Source: Citrobacter sp. On2M
GTDB lineage: Bacteria; Pseudomonadota; Gammaproteobacteria; Enterobacterales; Enterobacteriaceae
Assembly: GCF_018035235.1 (NCBI RefSeq)
Contig: NZ_WPCV01000002.1
Span: forward strand, 868,001 to 932,000
Length of the DNA: 64,000 nucleotides
Direction: 5' to 3'
Position 1 is the stretch's first letter, and each line of letters begins with the position of its first letter. Under the pieces are notes generated by a model. It saw nothing but the letters and a program-made list of their open reading frames with translations, did no database searches and was not told where the DNA came from. A program made the translations under genes and the position numbers. Positions 8,887 through 17,286 of the stretch are shown here, in pieces.

Positions 8887-9480
8887 TTAAGGAGATAGCG
8901 TCTTTTCCACTTGCAGCGGCGGATCGTACCATCCCCAGCCAGGATACATCATACCATTCCAGTCGGCAGGCCAAACGGGTCCAATACCGTAATCAAAACC
9001 CGGTGCTGGCATAATACGTGTTTCTTCCTGCCATACCTGATACCCAAGAATATTCATTGTAACAAATGGGTAACTGGAATTACCGACCCGACCAGAACGG
9101 CTCCCGGTCAGGTTACCCAAAACGGTAACATAGTGATTGCGGAAATTAACAGGGTCGAGAAAAGTTGAACTCCGGGCTAATAATCGTCCTTGATATGGTG
9201 TCCCGATTTCTGGTTTCGCATTATAATTAAGCGGTAGTACCGCTATTTCGAGCAACGTTTCATGCGGTTGGTTAACGACATTGATAACCAGTCCACCCAG
9301 TCGCGCTTGCTGTCCTACATAGAGATTGGGAGTTTGCTTCAGTTTTAGAAAATCTTTCTGCAGGTCTGGTTGGCCATTACCTTTAATTGATGAAGGAATG
9401 GAGGTACAGCCTGATAGCAAGAGTGTCATCGCGCAGAAGGCGATATACGTCAGTTTTCCAGAGATATAAATTCTGGGCAT
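8887..9480 (-). CDS. slp: Slp-family outer membrane lipoprotein
   Basis: Outer-membrane lipoprotein induced by starvation and acid in E. coli, a member of the acid fitness island. 197 residues. The signal peptide ends in the lipobox LLLSGC (Cys25). Family motifs: NLYVGQQARLGGLVINV, TLLEIAVLPLNYNAKP, YQGRLLARSSTFLDPVNFRNH and the glycine- and tryptophan-rich tail. AAGGAG lies before the ATG. It is on the same strand as gadE but 530 bases upstream of it, so it is probably a separate unit. dctR and yhiD, its E. coli neighbours, are absent. Confidence 0.92.
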   Translation of the reverse strand: MPRIYISGKLTYIAFCAMTLLLSGCTSIPSSIKGNGQPDLQKDFLKLKQTPNLYVGQQARLGGLVINVVNQPHETLLEIAVLPLNYNAKPEIGTPYQGRLLARSSTFLDPVNFRNHYVTVLGNLTGSRSGRVGNSSYPFVTMNILGYQVWQEETRIMPAPGFDYGIGPVWPADWNGMMYPGWGWYDPPLQVEKTLSP

Positions 9481-9525
9481 ATTATCTCCTTAAATAAATT
9501 CAACGAAAAACAATAATTACATGCA

Positions 9526-9562
9526 ATTACTTGACTCTCCTGTTTAGGGAGGGTCAAGTAAT
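9526..9562 (-). terminator. Long hairpin downstream of the DUF1471 gene
   Basis: Inverted repeat with 15-base arms (9526-9540 and 9548-9562, ATTACTTGACTCTCC against GGAGGGTCAAGTAAT, one mismatch) and a 7-base loop, between the DUF1471 gene stop and slp. No strong T-run follows, so termination is likely but not certain. Confidence 0.55.
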
Positions 9563-9603
9563 CATGGCGGTGCAAATTGGTAATGACTTATTTCTATTAT
9601 GGT

Positions 9604-9858
9604 TTATTTATAAATATCAGCATTGATCGTTTTGTGTTCCGATTGCCCTTCAATTGAGGTAATTACATAGTATTTGCCACCCTTTTCATCCACCTTTTTG
9701 CTGAGCCCGTCATCTGTCATTGTAAAGCCGTCTTCAGTTACGCTAAGTTCTCCTATTTTTGTATATTTGCTGGCTTGCTCTGGTGAGATTTGTTCAGCGG
9801 CATATGCTGAAAATGCTAATGCTGAACCTAACAATGCAATAATACTGAGTTTTTTCAT
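9604..9858 (-). CDS. Periplasmic DUF1471 (YhcN/BhsA/McbA) family protein
   Basis: Small secreted stress protein of the YdgH/BhsA/McbA family, whose members respond to acid, peroxide and metal stress. 84 residues with a signal peptide (MKKLSIIALLGSALAFSAYA) followed by a compact domain with KIGELSVTEDGFTMTDDGLSKKVDEKGGKYYVI, which matches the family pattern of a GxIS-like start and a KYYxI strand. It lies upstream of slp on the same strand. The exact paralogue cannot be named. Confidence 0.85.
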   Translation of the reverse strand: MKKLSIIALLGSALAFSAYAAEQISPEQASKYTKIGELSVTEDGFTMTDDGLSKKVDEKGGKYYVITSIEGQSEHKTINADIYK

Positions 9859-10377
9859 AAGTTTATTCTCTTATAGATTAGTGATAAGCAATAATTATGT
9901 TAGATAACTTATTTTTTAATTCAATATAAATGTTGTTCGGATTTGCCAATAGTAATTCATTATGCTAATAATTAGTTGATTTGAATGTATTTTTCTCTTG
10001 TTGAATATTTAATATAATAATCTTAATGCAGAATGATAATAGCACTTTGCAAAGTGTATTGTGTATTGCATCAATTAAATTACTGCTCTTTTGATCATTG
10101 GTTAAGGGAACACGAGATAAACCGGATGTCTGTGCCTGTATCGAAAGGATAACCGCGCAACAAGAATAAAATAATAATCTATATTACACTCAATGCTGAT
10201 ATATAATTTTGCATTATCCACATAAATCAAACATTAATTCTGATCAATATAGTCCAATAGAGGTATGTTAGTGAATATTAGGCCTAAAAACAATCACTTG
10301 CCTCATAGGGAATTTTAAAGAGAGGCTGTTTGATGCCGATAACCATGATGAAAATATGGTTAATGGAGGGATGTGAC
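9859..10377. promoter_or_regulatory. AT-rich intergenic region upstream of the chemoreceptor
   Basis: 519 bases, very AT-rich, without a credible ORF. It holds the promoter of the leftward DUF1471 gene, not pinpointed, and at its right end a flagellar-type promoter for the chemoreceptor, listed separately. The composition suggests H-NS silencing (inference). Confidence 0.6.
10316..10342 (+). promoter_or_regulatory. Sigma-28 (FliA) promoter of the chemoreceptor
   Basis: TAAA at 10316-10319, exactly 15 bases, then GCCGATAA at 10335-10342: a perfect fit to the core of the enterobacterial FliA consensus TAAA-N15-GCCGATAA. It lies 35 bases before the chosen start of the chemoreceptor gene, so the gene should belong to the late flagellar regulon. 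It also rules out the upstream ATG at 10330 as the start. Confidence 0.9.
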
Positions 10378-12276
10378 ATGTGGTGGGTTTATCGAATGCC
10401 GATGAAAATGAAGTTAATTATCGCGCTACAACCACTGTTATTGGCGTTATGTTGGTTTGCAGGTTCGGGAATATTGGCGCGTATAGAAACAGAACGACAG
10501 ATGGAGAATATTGCCCAGCTAACAGCGCTTGCACGAAGTGCTGGAAATGTGGTGCATGAATTGCAAAAAGAACGCGGAATGAGCGTCGGATTTCTGGGGG
10601 CTAAAGGGAAGACGTTTAAAGATGAATTAAACGTACAGCGGGCTTTAACCGATCGCGAGATCGAGGTCTTTGTGCGTACACTGTCCGATACTGCTTTGCC
10701 TGAAGGGGATGTCGCTGCTTCTGTTGCCACGTTTAAGAAAAACATTCTATCCCTTGCCACCATCCGGGAAAACGTCACGCAATTAGGTCTTCCGGCATCC
10801 GATGTGGTTACGTTTTATACTAATGTCATTGCTGATGTGTTGAGTTTTGTGGGCCGACTGGGGCAGTTGACGGATTCAGGCGAGATGGCGAACGCATTTG
10901 CCGCCTACTACAACTTGCTGAATTTAAAAGAACAAGCAGGTATTGAACGCGCGTTGTTGTCAAATATCTTTTCTTCCGGTCATTTTGCCGTAGGGCAGTT
11001 ACATCAACTCAGTGATGTCGTCAGTAAACAGAATGTCTGGTTGGCACAATCGTTACGCCTGAGCACACCTGAACAGGCGGCCATGTTGCAAAGCCGCCTG
11101 CAGTCACCAGAAGCGTCAAAAGCGCTCTCATTGCGCGAAACCGCGTTTAACCATGCAGTGAATGGTGGATTTGATGTCGATCCTACCGTCTGGTTTAAGG
11201 TACAAACCCAGCGTATTGAAGTGATGCGGCAGATAGAAAATGTCACGGCGAATCTTCTGTTGGCGAATGCGGAAAAACTTGCACAGGACGCACGAAAAAA
11301 CTGGCAAACGTATATGGTTGTCAGCATGTTAGCATTACTGGCATCACTGACGTTCGCTGGGGCAATCGCAATCAATATGCATCGTCAATTCAGTGAAACG
11401 CTACGCAAGATTGCGGGCATGAACGGCGATCTGACTCAACGACTGTCGACCCCGGGGAAAGATGAGCTTTCGTCACTTAATCGTGCCTACAACACGATGC
11501 TGGAAAGTATTCAGCATATAGTCCAGGAGATTAAACAAGGCTCCGTAGTTTTGTCTGATGCCAGCAGCAGTATTACGGCGGGTAATCAGGATCTTGCCCA
11601 ACGTACAGATGAACAGGCTGCATCAATCGTACAGGCTGTAGCCAGCATGGAACAACTATCTACCTCGATAACGCAAACGGCGGATAATGCCCGGGACGCA
11701 GAGTATCTGACAGTCAGGTTGGAAAAAGAGGTTCGGCAGGCCAGTTACGTCGCCAGCGCGGCAAATCAAAGTATGGGAGATATTCGCGCTTCCAGTGAGA
11801 AAATCTCGAATATTGTGACGTCAATTGACGATATTTCGTTTCAGACTAACTTGCTGGCGCTGAATGCCGCAGTGGAAGCTGCTCGCGCAGGAGAGATGGG
11901 GAGGGGATTTGCGGTCGTGGCCAGTGAGGTGCGGAATCTTTCGCAGCGTTGCGCCAAAGAAGCTAACCAGATCCGCGAGCTCGTTGCGCAAAATATGGTC
12001 AAAATCAGTGAGGGCGTTGAGCGGGTTACGGCATCTGCTACCGCACTGGAAGCTGCTGCAGACAATACCACCAGTATGAAGCAATATATTGCGGATATTG
12101 CTCGCGTGGCGACGGAACAGTCGCAAGGAGTATCCCAGATAAACCTGGCATTACGGCCTATGGAGCAGGTCACGCAGCAAAACGCGGCGTTGGTTTCTCA
12201 GGCCGCGAGCGACAGCCAGCGCCTGGACAATCTGTCGGTGACTATGAAGGATTTAGTTAACCGTTTTGTGGTTTGA
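10378..12276 (+). CDS. Methyl-accepting chemotaxis protein with NIT sensor domain
   Basis: Transmembrane chemoreceptor, 632 residues from the ATG at 10378 (GGAGGG seven to twelve bases upstream, downstream of a sigma-28 promoter). Domains: TM1 about 12-31; periplasmic NIT-type (nitrate/nitrite sensing, PF08376-like) domain, seen in [18 protein letters not shown] and the following [14 protein letters not shown]2 about 312-333; HAMP to about 385; signalling domain with the highly conserved hairpin [19 protein letters not shown] near 486-504 and [17 protein letters not shown]. The C-terminus (NRFVV) lacks the NWETF-type pentapeptide, so adaptation would depend on other receptors. The ligand is not provable; nitrate or nitrite is a family-based suggestion. 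Confidence 0.92.
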   Translation: MWWVYRMPMKMKLIIALQPLLLALCWFAGSGILARIETERQMENIAQLTALARSAGNVVHELQKERGMSVGFLGAKGKTFKDELNVQRALTDREIEVFVRTLSDTALPEGDVAASVATFKKNILSLATIRENVTQLGLPASDVVTFYTNVIADVLSFVGRLGQLTDSGEMANAFAAYYNLLNLKEQAGIERALLSNIFSSGHFAVGQLHQLSDVVSKQNVWLAQSLRLSTPEQAAMLQSRLQSPEASKALSLRETAFNHAVNGGFDVDPTVWFKVQTQRIEVMRQIENVTANLLLANAEKLAQDARKNWQTYMVVSMLALLASLTFAGAIAINMHRQFSETLRKIAGMNGDLTQRLSTPGKDELSSLNRAYNTMLESIQHIVQEIKQGSVVLSDASSSITAGNQDLAQRTDEQAASIVQAVASMEQLSTSITQTADNARDAEYLTVRLEKEVRQASYVASAANQSMGDIRASSEKISNIVTSIDDISFQTNLLALNAAVEAARAGEMGRGFAVVASEVRNLSQRCAKEANQIRELVAQNMVKISEGVERVTASATALEAAADNTTSMKQYIADIARVATEQSQGVSQINLALRPMEQVTQQNAALVSQAASDSQRLDNLSVTMKDLVNRFVV

Positions 12277-12286
12277 CATGACACCG

Positions 12287-12342
12287 TTTAACCGACCCAG
12301 ACAACATCCCGGGCCGGTTAAATCTCACAATCTTATTGTGAG
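12287..12342. repeat. Two adjacent hairpins after the chemoreceptor gene
   Basis: First inverted repeat TTTAACCGACCC (12287-12298) with GGGCCGGTTAAA (12311-12322), one mismatch. Second is a perfect CTCACAAT-CTT-ATTGTGAG (12324-12342). They lie between the convergent chemoreceptor gene and the next minus-strand ORF. There is no long T-run, so a bidirectional terminator is likely but unproven. Confidence 0.5.
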
Positions 12343-12352
12343 CTTCATACTG

Positions 12353-12793
12353 TTAACGTTGGCCCAGAACAACTTTTCGCCGAGCATATAATGTGACTGC
12401 TGACAGCTGAAAATCCAAATATCCTGTCATTCGTTTTCGGGATTTGAGTTCTTTCATCGTAATACCACTAATATGGCCTTCATCTATCAGTTTCTTTATC
12501 TCCGCGGTGCTGAGTAAAAGCTGGCGCTTCAAGATCGATAGCACACTAATCTGAAAAGAGTGGGAAAGTCTGATGGTTACGGTGACTTTCTGGCCGGTTT
12601 TGATGCTGACCTGCCACTGTTCCTGAATACGAAAATCAGGTTTACCTGCAAGTTCAGCCTTGTTACGGCTCAGGGTCGCTTTATCATTGGCAAAATAGTG
12701 AACCGTACTGGCATCGTTGGTGATAAATCGATGAAACAATGAATCTTGAGAGATTACCAGTGTGGCAGCCTTTAAGTATATGAGTTCAATCAA
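12353..12793 (-). CDS. Unrecognised ORF, possible gene remnant
   Basis: 146-codon reading frame with a basic, mixed alpha/beta-looking product and a helical-looking segment (LLLSTAEIKKLIDEGHISG) followed by a basic stretch (KELKSRKRMTGYL). I recognise no family. Only a TTG codon at 12793 can start it; there is no Shine-Dalgarno site and an in-frame TGA lies right before it, while a nearby ATG at 12800 is out of frame. It may therefore be the 3' remnant of a longer gene or a frameshifted gene. It lies between the chemoreceptor and another orphan ORF, in a region that looks decayed. Confidence 0.4.
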   Translation of the reverse strand: MIELIYLKAATLVISQDSLFHRFITNDASTVHYFANDKATLSRNKAELAGKPDFRIQEQWQVSIKTGQKVTVTIRLSHSFQISVLSILKRQLLLSTAEIKKLIDEGHISGITMKELKSRKRMTGYLDFQLSAVTLYARRKVVLGQR

Positions 12794-12931
12794 TATTCAT
12801 TATGTTGTCACGGTTGAAGTCACTGCGGATGCCGGGCACTCTGGTGACTTCTACCAGCAGGCTTCCGGTTGCATTCTGTCGCTGGTAAAGTGAGCAACCC
12901 TTACCGATATTTGACCAGAAAGGAATTCCGT

Positions 12932-13561
12932 GTGACCGAACGTATTGATTATCAGACTGAAAAGTACAGCTTTACTGAGGCTGCTGAGAGTTCTCGTCTT
13001 ACCGGTCAGTGGGCTGATGTTATTGCTGAATGTCGGGAAATCAAGGCGGGTTCAGAAGAGCGTCTGCGTATTGCTTTATTGAATGTGGACTATGTGACCA
13101 GCTTTGAGCTGCCCTTTCGCTTGTTGCTACTCCGCACCCCGCAACTGATCGCCAGCGTGCGTGATGAGCTACAGCTTAGCCAGAAAAACGTCCTCTTTAA
13201 CGGCAAACGCTTTGGCTGCGTATACAGTCTGAAAGCGAGCCTTGGCGGAATACCGGATGAATTCCAATACCGTCTCTCGCATCGTATCCGGCGCATTGAT
13301 CCCACAGGCTTAAACGAAGCGCCGTATCAGCAGATTGCTAAAGTAGTGAAAGCACCGCGTGAACGTCTGAAGCTGGCGCTGGAATCGGGTCTTGATGTCA
13401 CTGCTCTGGATGGACTCTTCTGGTTTGGCAGCCAACGTATTGCTGCTGATGTACTGAGGCTAAGAAAAGCAGGGATGCGGATAGCTACAGGACAGAAGAG
13501 TGTGTCCGATAACCTGACTGCAACCGTGAGAAACGTGCCGTTTTATCGCCTGGCTAATTAA
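12932..13561 (+). CDS. Hypothetical protein with possible C-terminal winged helix
   Basis: 209 residues from a GTG at 12932 with AAGGA seven bases upstream; the in-frame ATG at 12869 lacks such a site. No signal peptide or membrane segment. The C-terminal part (IAADVLRLRKAGMRIATGQKSV) looks like the recognition helix and wing of a winged-helix domain, and the middle is basic (RLSHRIRRIDPTG), so DNA binding is possible. Base composition is higher in GC than its flanks, which suggests a different origin. It resembles the kind of hypothetical protein found on plasmids and integrative elements, but I cannot name a family. Confidence 0.6.
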   Translation: MTERIDYQTEKYSFTEAAESSRLTGQWADVIAECREIKAGSEERLRIALLNVDYVTSFELPFRLLLLRTPQLIASVRDELQLSQKNVLFNGKRFGCVYSLKASLGGIPDEFQYRLSHRIRRIDPTGLNEAPYQQIAKVVKAPRERLKLALESGLDVTALDGLFWFGSQRIAADVLRLRKAGMRIATGQKSVSDNLTATVRNVPFYRLAN

Positions 13562-14470
13562 TGAATGAACATGAGCGACTTGTCTGACAGACCCTTTCCA
13601 GGGGGGCTGCAGAGTACTTAGGTATAGACATTAAAAGTTATGGCTCATCTCAAAAGCATATTAAATATATGATAAATAATGATATTAATGTATGCAGGCT
13701 ATGAGTGTCATTGTGATCTGAGGGCAAAATTGCCTTGCTTTACTGGATCTACGCACTACTGCTAACCCTGCGATGACGCACCGTTTTACTTTTTGGACAT
13801 AGTAATAGGCGATGTCGTAATTCATCAAACCGTCCCACCCTGATGTTGGTTGGCTACACGCTATGTAAGAGTCGAGGTGTGCGAACAGGCGACATCTATA
13901 GTGTACTGAGTCCGCTATCAACTCAAACCTTGCAGGGATCTCTGCAATTTTCTCTAGCTTGTAACAATTTTTTCCTTAATTTTAAGTATCTCATCGGATG
14001 ACCTGGATGAAATCTCACTTCATTGAACGGCCATGCTGTTTGAAATTGTCTGAAAAAAGTCAAAGTTAAGACATTAACGAAATGTATGCGATTGCTAATA
14101 CATAAGTTTGATTAATTAATCCTAAGCGTAATATCTTAAGCTTCGATTTACAGGAAGGGGAAGTACATAATTTAACTTGCTGTAATAATGGTTTTTTATT
14201 TATTTTATATAAATTATATAAAAATTGTAATTATTATTCTTAATTACATGAATTGTATGGCTTTTGACAAAAAACAAAAAAATAGAAACATCACTTATTT
14301 AAAGTTTTGTATTTGAGTGTATGACTAATGTTTTGTAGTATTGATTAGTTTTCAAGATCTTATCGATCGATTTTATTGATTTTTACCCATTAAGTATTTG
14401 TTTAAGAATATTTGTAACAAAGAACTGGCCTGTCAGTATTTTTGTACATGACAACAGGAGGTTGCCTGGG
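13562..14470. other. 909-base AT-rich gap before the Tad regulators
   Basis: No convincing gene. A 78-codon minus-strand frame at 13685-13921 has only a TTG start, no ribosome-binding site and no recognisable product. The right half (about 14100-14460) is extremely AT-rich, as expected for an H-NS-bound promoter of a horizontally acquired operon. TTAATCCTAA at 14116-14125 repeats the GAD-box-like half seen upstream of gadE. This region should hold the promoter of the LuxR-type regulator. Confidence 0.6.
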
Positions 14471-15232
14471 ATGTGTGCTGAGAAAACATCAAAAGCTCTG
14501 CAACGTGCAATTGTTTATTCCACGGAGTGGGCAAAAACAATCGCATTGAAATATTTGTGCGGGCATTCTGCTTGCGGAAAAGAAATTTATGTAGAGACTA
14601 CAGGAGATCTTAGAACTTTATTTTCTCGTTTAAGTACGAAAAGCACTGAAGTTCCCGATATTATTGTTCTGGATATCCCTGCCAGGGATTATGTCGGTCT
14701 GCTATGCCATATTCGTCGCTTGCATCCGGCATTGCCGGTGGTTATCACACAGTCACGAATATTATTCTCTGACCGGGCGGTAGCCTCTTGGTTTGGCAAT
14801 ATTTGGCTACGTGAATACGACAGCCTATTGGCGGGATATCCGGGGGCGTTGATCGGTTCTTGCATGACAGATCTGCAATTTGCGGGCACATATAGCTCCG
14901 CGGCCTGTTCGACAGAATGTCCGGGACGAATGAGTGATGCAATACTCCTTAATCACGTGGAACGATGGTTGTGCGGGCGTCTGACAGAAAGAATTGGTTC
15001 AGGGCTCTGCGCGCAGGTTGCAACTGAATGGTTGTCACGAGGGATCTCCGCACAAGAGGTGGGGAAGCGTCTGAACCGCAGCGACAAATTGGTATATCAC
15101 TATCGCAGTCGTATTATACAAGAACTGAGAATTTCCGGTCATCCGCGGGACTTTATCGCCTCATTATCTTTGAAAGAGGGGCCGGTACCTTCAGACCGCC
15201 CGATGACATGCCAGATGAGAGTTGTCGCGTAG
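14471..15232 (+). CDS. LuxR-type regulator with degenerate receiver domain, first gene of the Tad region
   Basis: 253 residues from the ATG at 14471, which has AGGAGG nine bases upstream (a TTG at 14462 directly abuts it and is rejected). The N-terminal 120 or so residues look like a receiver fold (IIVLDIPARD, then RRLHPALPVVITQSR), but the acidic pair after strand one is missing (AIVYSTEW), so phosphorylation is unlikely. The C-terminal HTH (ATEWLSRGISAQEVGKRLNRSDKLVYHYRSRII) is of LuxR/RcsB type. This layout recalls RcsB partner proteins such as RcsA and BglJ. It lies just upstream of a PapB-family gene and the pilus operon, so control of the pilus is a reasonable inference. Confidence 0.8.
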   Translation: MCAEKTSKALQRAIVYSTEWAKTIALKYLCGHSACGKEIYVETTGDLRTLFSRLSTKSTEVPDIIVLDIPARDYVGLLCHIRRLHPALPVVITQSRILFSDRAVASWFGNIWLREYDSLLAGYPGALIGSCMTDLQFAGTYSSAACSTECPGRMSDAILLNHVERWLCGRLTERIGSGLCAQVATEWLSRGISAQEVGKRLNRSDKLVYHYRSRIIQELRISGHPRDFIASLSLKEGPVPSDRPMTCQMRVVA

Positions 15233-15276
15233 TCACCAGTAATTCATCAAAGAATGGGAAGCAGGGTTAGAAGATT

Positions 15277-15585
15277 ATGGGGATGCTGATGCGTAATGAA
15301 TATTATCAGAGGCGTTATTCCATTCCAGGTAATTTACAGCCAGGGATGGTGGATATTCGTCATTTGCGATTGCTGATGGTGTTGTGCAGCATCAGTAATC
15401 CACGAATGGTGCTGGCGCTGGAAGAAGTACTGGTTAATGGGCTGTCGCGGCGGGAAGCATGTGAACGCAACGGTGTATCTCAGAGTCATTTGTCGGTGAA
15501 ATACCGCAGGCTGCAGGACGTAAACCAGATTGTGTTACGAATTTACCCGTATGTACAGGATGAACTCGAATGCAGTTCGGGATAA
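15277..15585 (+). CDS. PapB/FocB-family fimbrial regulator
   Basis: 102 residues matching the PapB family of oligomerising fimbrial regulators: LRLLMVLCSISNPRMVLALEEVLVNGLSRREACERNGVSQSHLSVKYRRLQDVN parallels the PapB core (a VLAM-like helix, G-SRKEVCE, then an HTH). The start is uncertain: ATG at 15277 or at 15289, the latter with GGGG nine bases upstream. It is 44 bases after the LuxR-type gene on the same strand. PapB proteins normally control chaperone-usher fimbriae, so a member heading a Tad locus is unusual and implies on/off or environmental control of the pilus. Confidence 0.85.
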   Translation: MGMLMRNEYYQRRYSIPGNLQPGMVDIRHLRLLMVLCSISNPRMVLALEEVLVNGLSRREACERNGVSQSHLSVKYRRLQDVNQIVLRIYPYVQDELECSSG

Positions 15586-16006
15586 CAGGACAGAAGTCAT
15601 TAATTTGATAGGGATGGCTGTATTAAAACTGTTAGTAAAGTTAAATTTTTATTTAGCCTCAGTTATTAAGTGTATTTAAAAGGCATTTTTGCCAGGGGCG
15701 ATTGTACCTTTTATTCAGAAAGTAAGTTATTGGATTCTGTGAAATACAAAATCCGTGCGGTAGCTATGAAAAGAAAAAATGTTATAAAAATTCAGCAGGT
15801 AACTTACACGGCAATAGTGAGCAAAGGATACTTCTTAACCCAATATCAATCAAAAGCAGATGGCAAATCGCTTCGTTGTTAAAAAAAGGTTGTAGGGGAA
15901 AGCGGTAATGTAGGAAAGAGTCTCAGTTGCCTGAGACTGATTACAGTAAACGTCAGAAGGGCAAGCTCTTACTGGTTTTTTAAATTTCTTTCAAAGGAAG
16001 AAAAAT
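15586..16006 (+). promoter_or_regulatory. Upstream region of the Flp pilin gene
   Basis: 421 bases without a credible gene; the 70-codon frame at 15670 lacks a good start context. A perfect 8-base-pair hairpin AGTCTCAG-TTGC-CTGAGACT lies at 15919-15938, about 70 bases before the pilin start, probably in the mRNA leader. Extra promoter elements for the highly expressed pilin are expected here, but none could be pinned down. Confidence 0.55.
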
Positions 16007-16258
16007 ATGTTAAATAATACCTTACTTAAGGCATATTGTGGTGCCGAAGTATACATAAAAAATAGCGTAAAAGACTTTTTCAAAAAAGAAGAAGGCGTAA
16101 CCGCTGTTGAGTATGCAATTGTGGTGGCAGGTGTAGCTGCAGTGGTGCTGTTTATCTTCGGTTCAAGTGGACCTGTGCGGGAGATGTTAAACACTACGTT
16201 TACTACACTTCAGACAAAAATTACATCAATGATAAATGGTGGCGGAGCAACTCCGTAA
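16007..16258 (+). CDS. flp: Flp-family type IVb pilin prepilin
   Basis: Major subunit of the Tad pilus. 83 residues: a long basic leader ending KKEEG (Gly30), prepilin cleavage before VTAVEYAIVV, glutamate at mature position 5 followed by tyrosine (the Flp motif), one hydrophobic helix, then a short C-terminal tail. The mature protein is about 53 residues, typical for Flp. AAGGAAG precedes the ATG. It is the first structural gene, separated from cpaB by about 96 bases that contain a small hairpin (CGGAG-CAA-CTCCG), which could attenuate read-through and keep pilin mRNA in excess. Confidence 0.95.
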   Translation: MLNNTLLKAYCGAEVYIKNSVKDFFKKEEGVTAVEYAIVVAGVAAVVLFIFGSSGPVREMLNTTFTTLQTKITSMINGGGATP

Positions 16259-16354
16259 AATTTTTGCATAAGTAGATTTTAAGAACACTGAGAATATTTG
16301 ACTAAACTTTCTTTTTTAGAAAGGTTTTAATTATTTAAGTATTAAGGGATTAGA

Positions 16355-17239
16355 ATGAAGCGGAAACTCGTCATTATCTATATTTTGATGATTTTAGTCG
16401 GTATTGTCGGTATTTTTATTTTCAGTAATAATGCGCCGGACACGGAGGTCCAGCCATTAACTCAAGCTAAGCCAGAAGAGCCAACGATTGAAGTTAAACG
16501 CGTCGAGGTTATTAAAGATTTAACTCGTGGTAAAATTTTAACCACTGACGATTATCGCATTAACGCGATAAGGAAAAAGGAAAGCGAAGTCACCGCTGCA
16601 GAGAAAAAAGCGATCGAAGGACTGGAAAATATCACTGGTTGGGCGTTGAAGTCGGATCTCAGTAAAGATACGATGATTACGCTTAATGATGTTGCCAAAC
16701 CCGGTACGACAGAATACTTTGAGCTTTTCTTGTTGCCTGGAAATGTTGTCTATACATTTACCTTACAGAGTAATGAAAATTATCTTCTCGACAATGTGAA
16801 AACCGGAACTGGCGTAGATATCTATTTGATATATGGTCGAGAAATTAGTCGGGATATGAAGGAAAGTATCGTTTCACCTCCCACGTCCGTTACTGGTCGT
16901 AGCTTAAAAAAAGTTATTTCTAATAAACGAGTCCTTGCTATTAATAAAGCAAAACGCAAAGAGAAAGACGGCATTTATACAATTGCCGAAGGTAGTCAGG
17001 TAATCGTTGAGCTGAACAACGATGATGTGAAGATCCTGAAAGGGTTAGAAACAGGAACTAAATTAGTCTTATTCCCGGCGAGTGATAAAGATCAACAAGA
17101 ACTGACACTGGATAATTTGTTGCTGTTACAAGAAAGTAATTGGGCTGATGATGCTCCTTACTTACCTGAAGGCAATTATCCTGCACCGGGCCTGAGCGAT
17201 GGTCCTGCCCGAGATGGTGTAACTGAATTACGCGGATAA
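16355..17239 (+). CDS. cpaB: Tad pilus assembly protein CpaB/RcpC
   Basis: Periplasmic Tad component with a SAF-like domain, thought to link the secretin to the rest of the machine. 294 residues: N-terminal membrane anchor (about 5-24), then a SAF-type segment (EVIKDLTRGKILTTDDYRI), followed by the RcpC-type region with TGTGVDIYLIYGREI. The family call comes from the anchor plus SAF layout and from its fixed place between flp and the secretin gene. Confidence 0.87.
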   Translation: MKRKLVIIYILMILVGIVGIFIFSNNAPDTEVQPLTQAKPEEPTIEVKRVEVIKDLTRGKILTTDDYRINAIRKKESEVTAAEKKAIEGLENITGWALKSDLSKDTMITLNDVAKPGTTEYFELFLLPGNVVYTFTLQSNENYLLDNVKTGTGVDIYLIYGREISRDMKESIVSPPTSVTGRSLKKVISNKRVLAINKAKRKEKDGIYTIAEGSQVIVELNNDDVKILKGLETGTKLVLFPASDKDQQELTLDNLLLLQESNWADDAPYLPEGNYPAPGLSDGPARDGVTELRG

Positions 17240-17286
17240 GCGCTTAATCGATGTGATAGTTCTGTAAATTGAAAAAGGATAATCTA

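Noticed and set aside
10330-10377. Earlier in-frame ATG for the chemoreceptor
   Set aside because: It lies inside the sigma-28 promoter, upstream of the expected transcript start.
12780-12893. 37-residue plus-strand ORF before the hypothetical protein gene
   Set aside because: ATG without a Shine-Dalgarno site, overlaps the other orphan ORF; could be real but cannot be supported.
13600-13660. Second copy of the argW 3' end as left attachment site
   Set aside because: Short resemblance (CAGGGGGG, CTGCAG) does not extend to the tRNA T-arm sequence.
13685-13921. 78-codon minus-strand ORF in the gap before the Tad regulators
   Set aside because: Only a TTG start, no ribosome-binding site, no recognisable product; probably chance.
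15670-15882. 70-codon plus-strand ORF upstream of flp
   Set aside because: Poor start context and no recognisable product, inside the probable pilin leader region.
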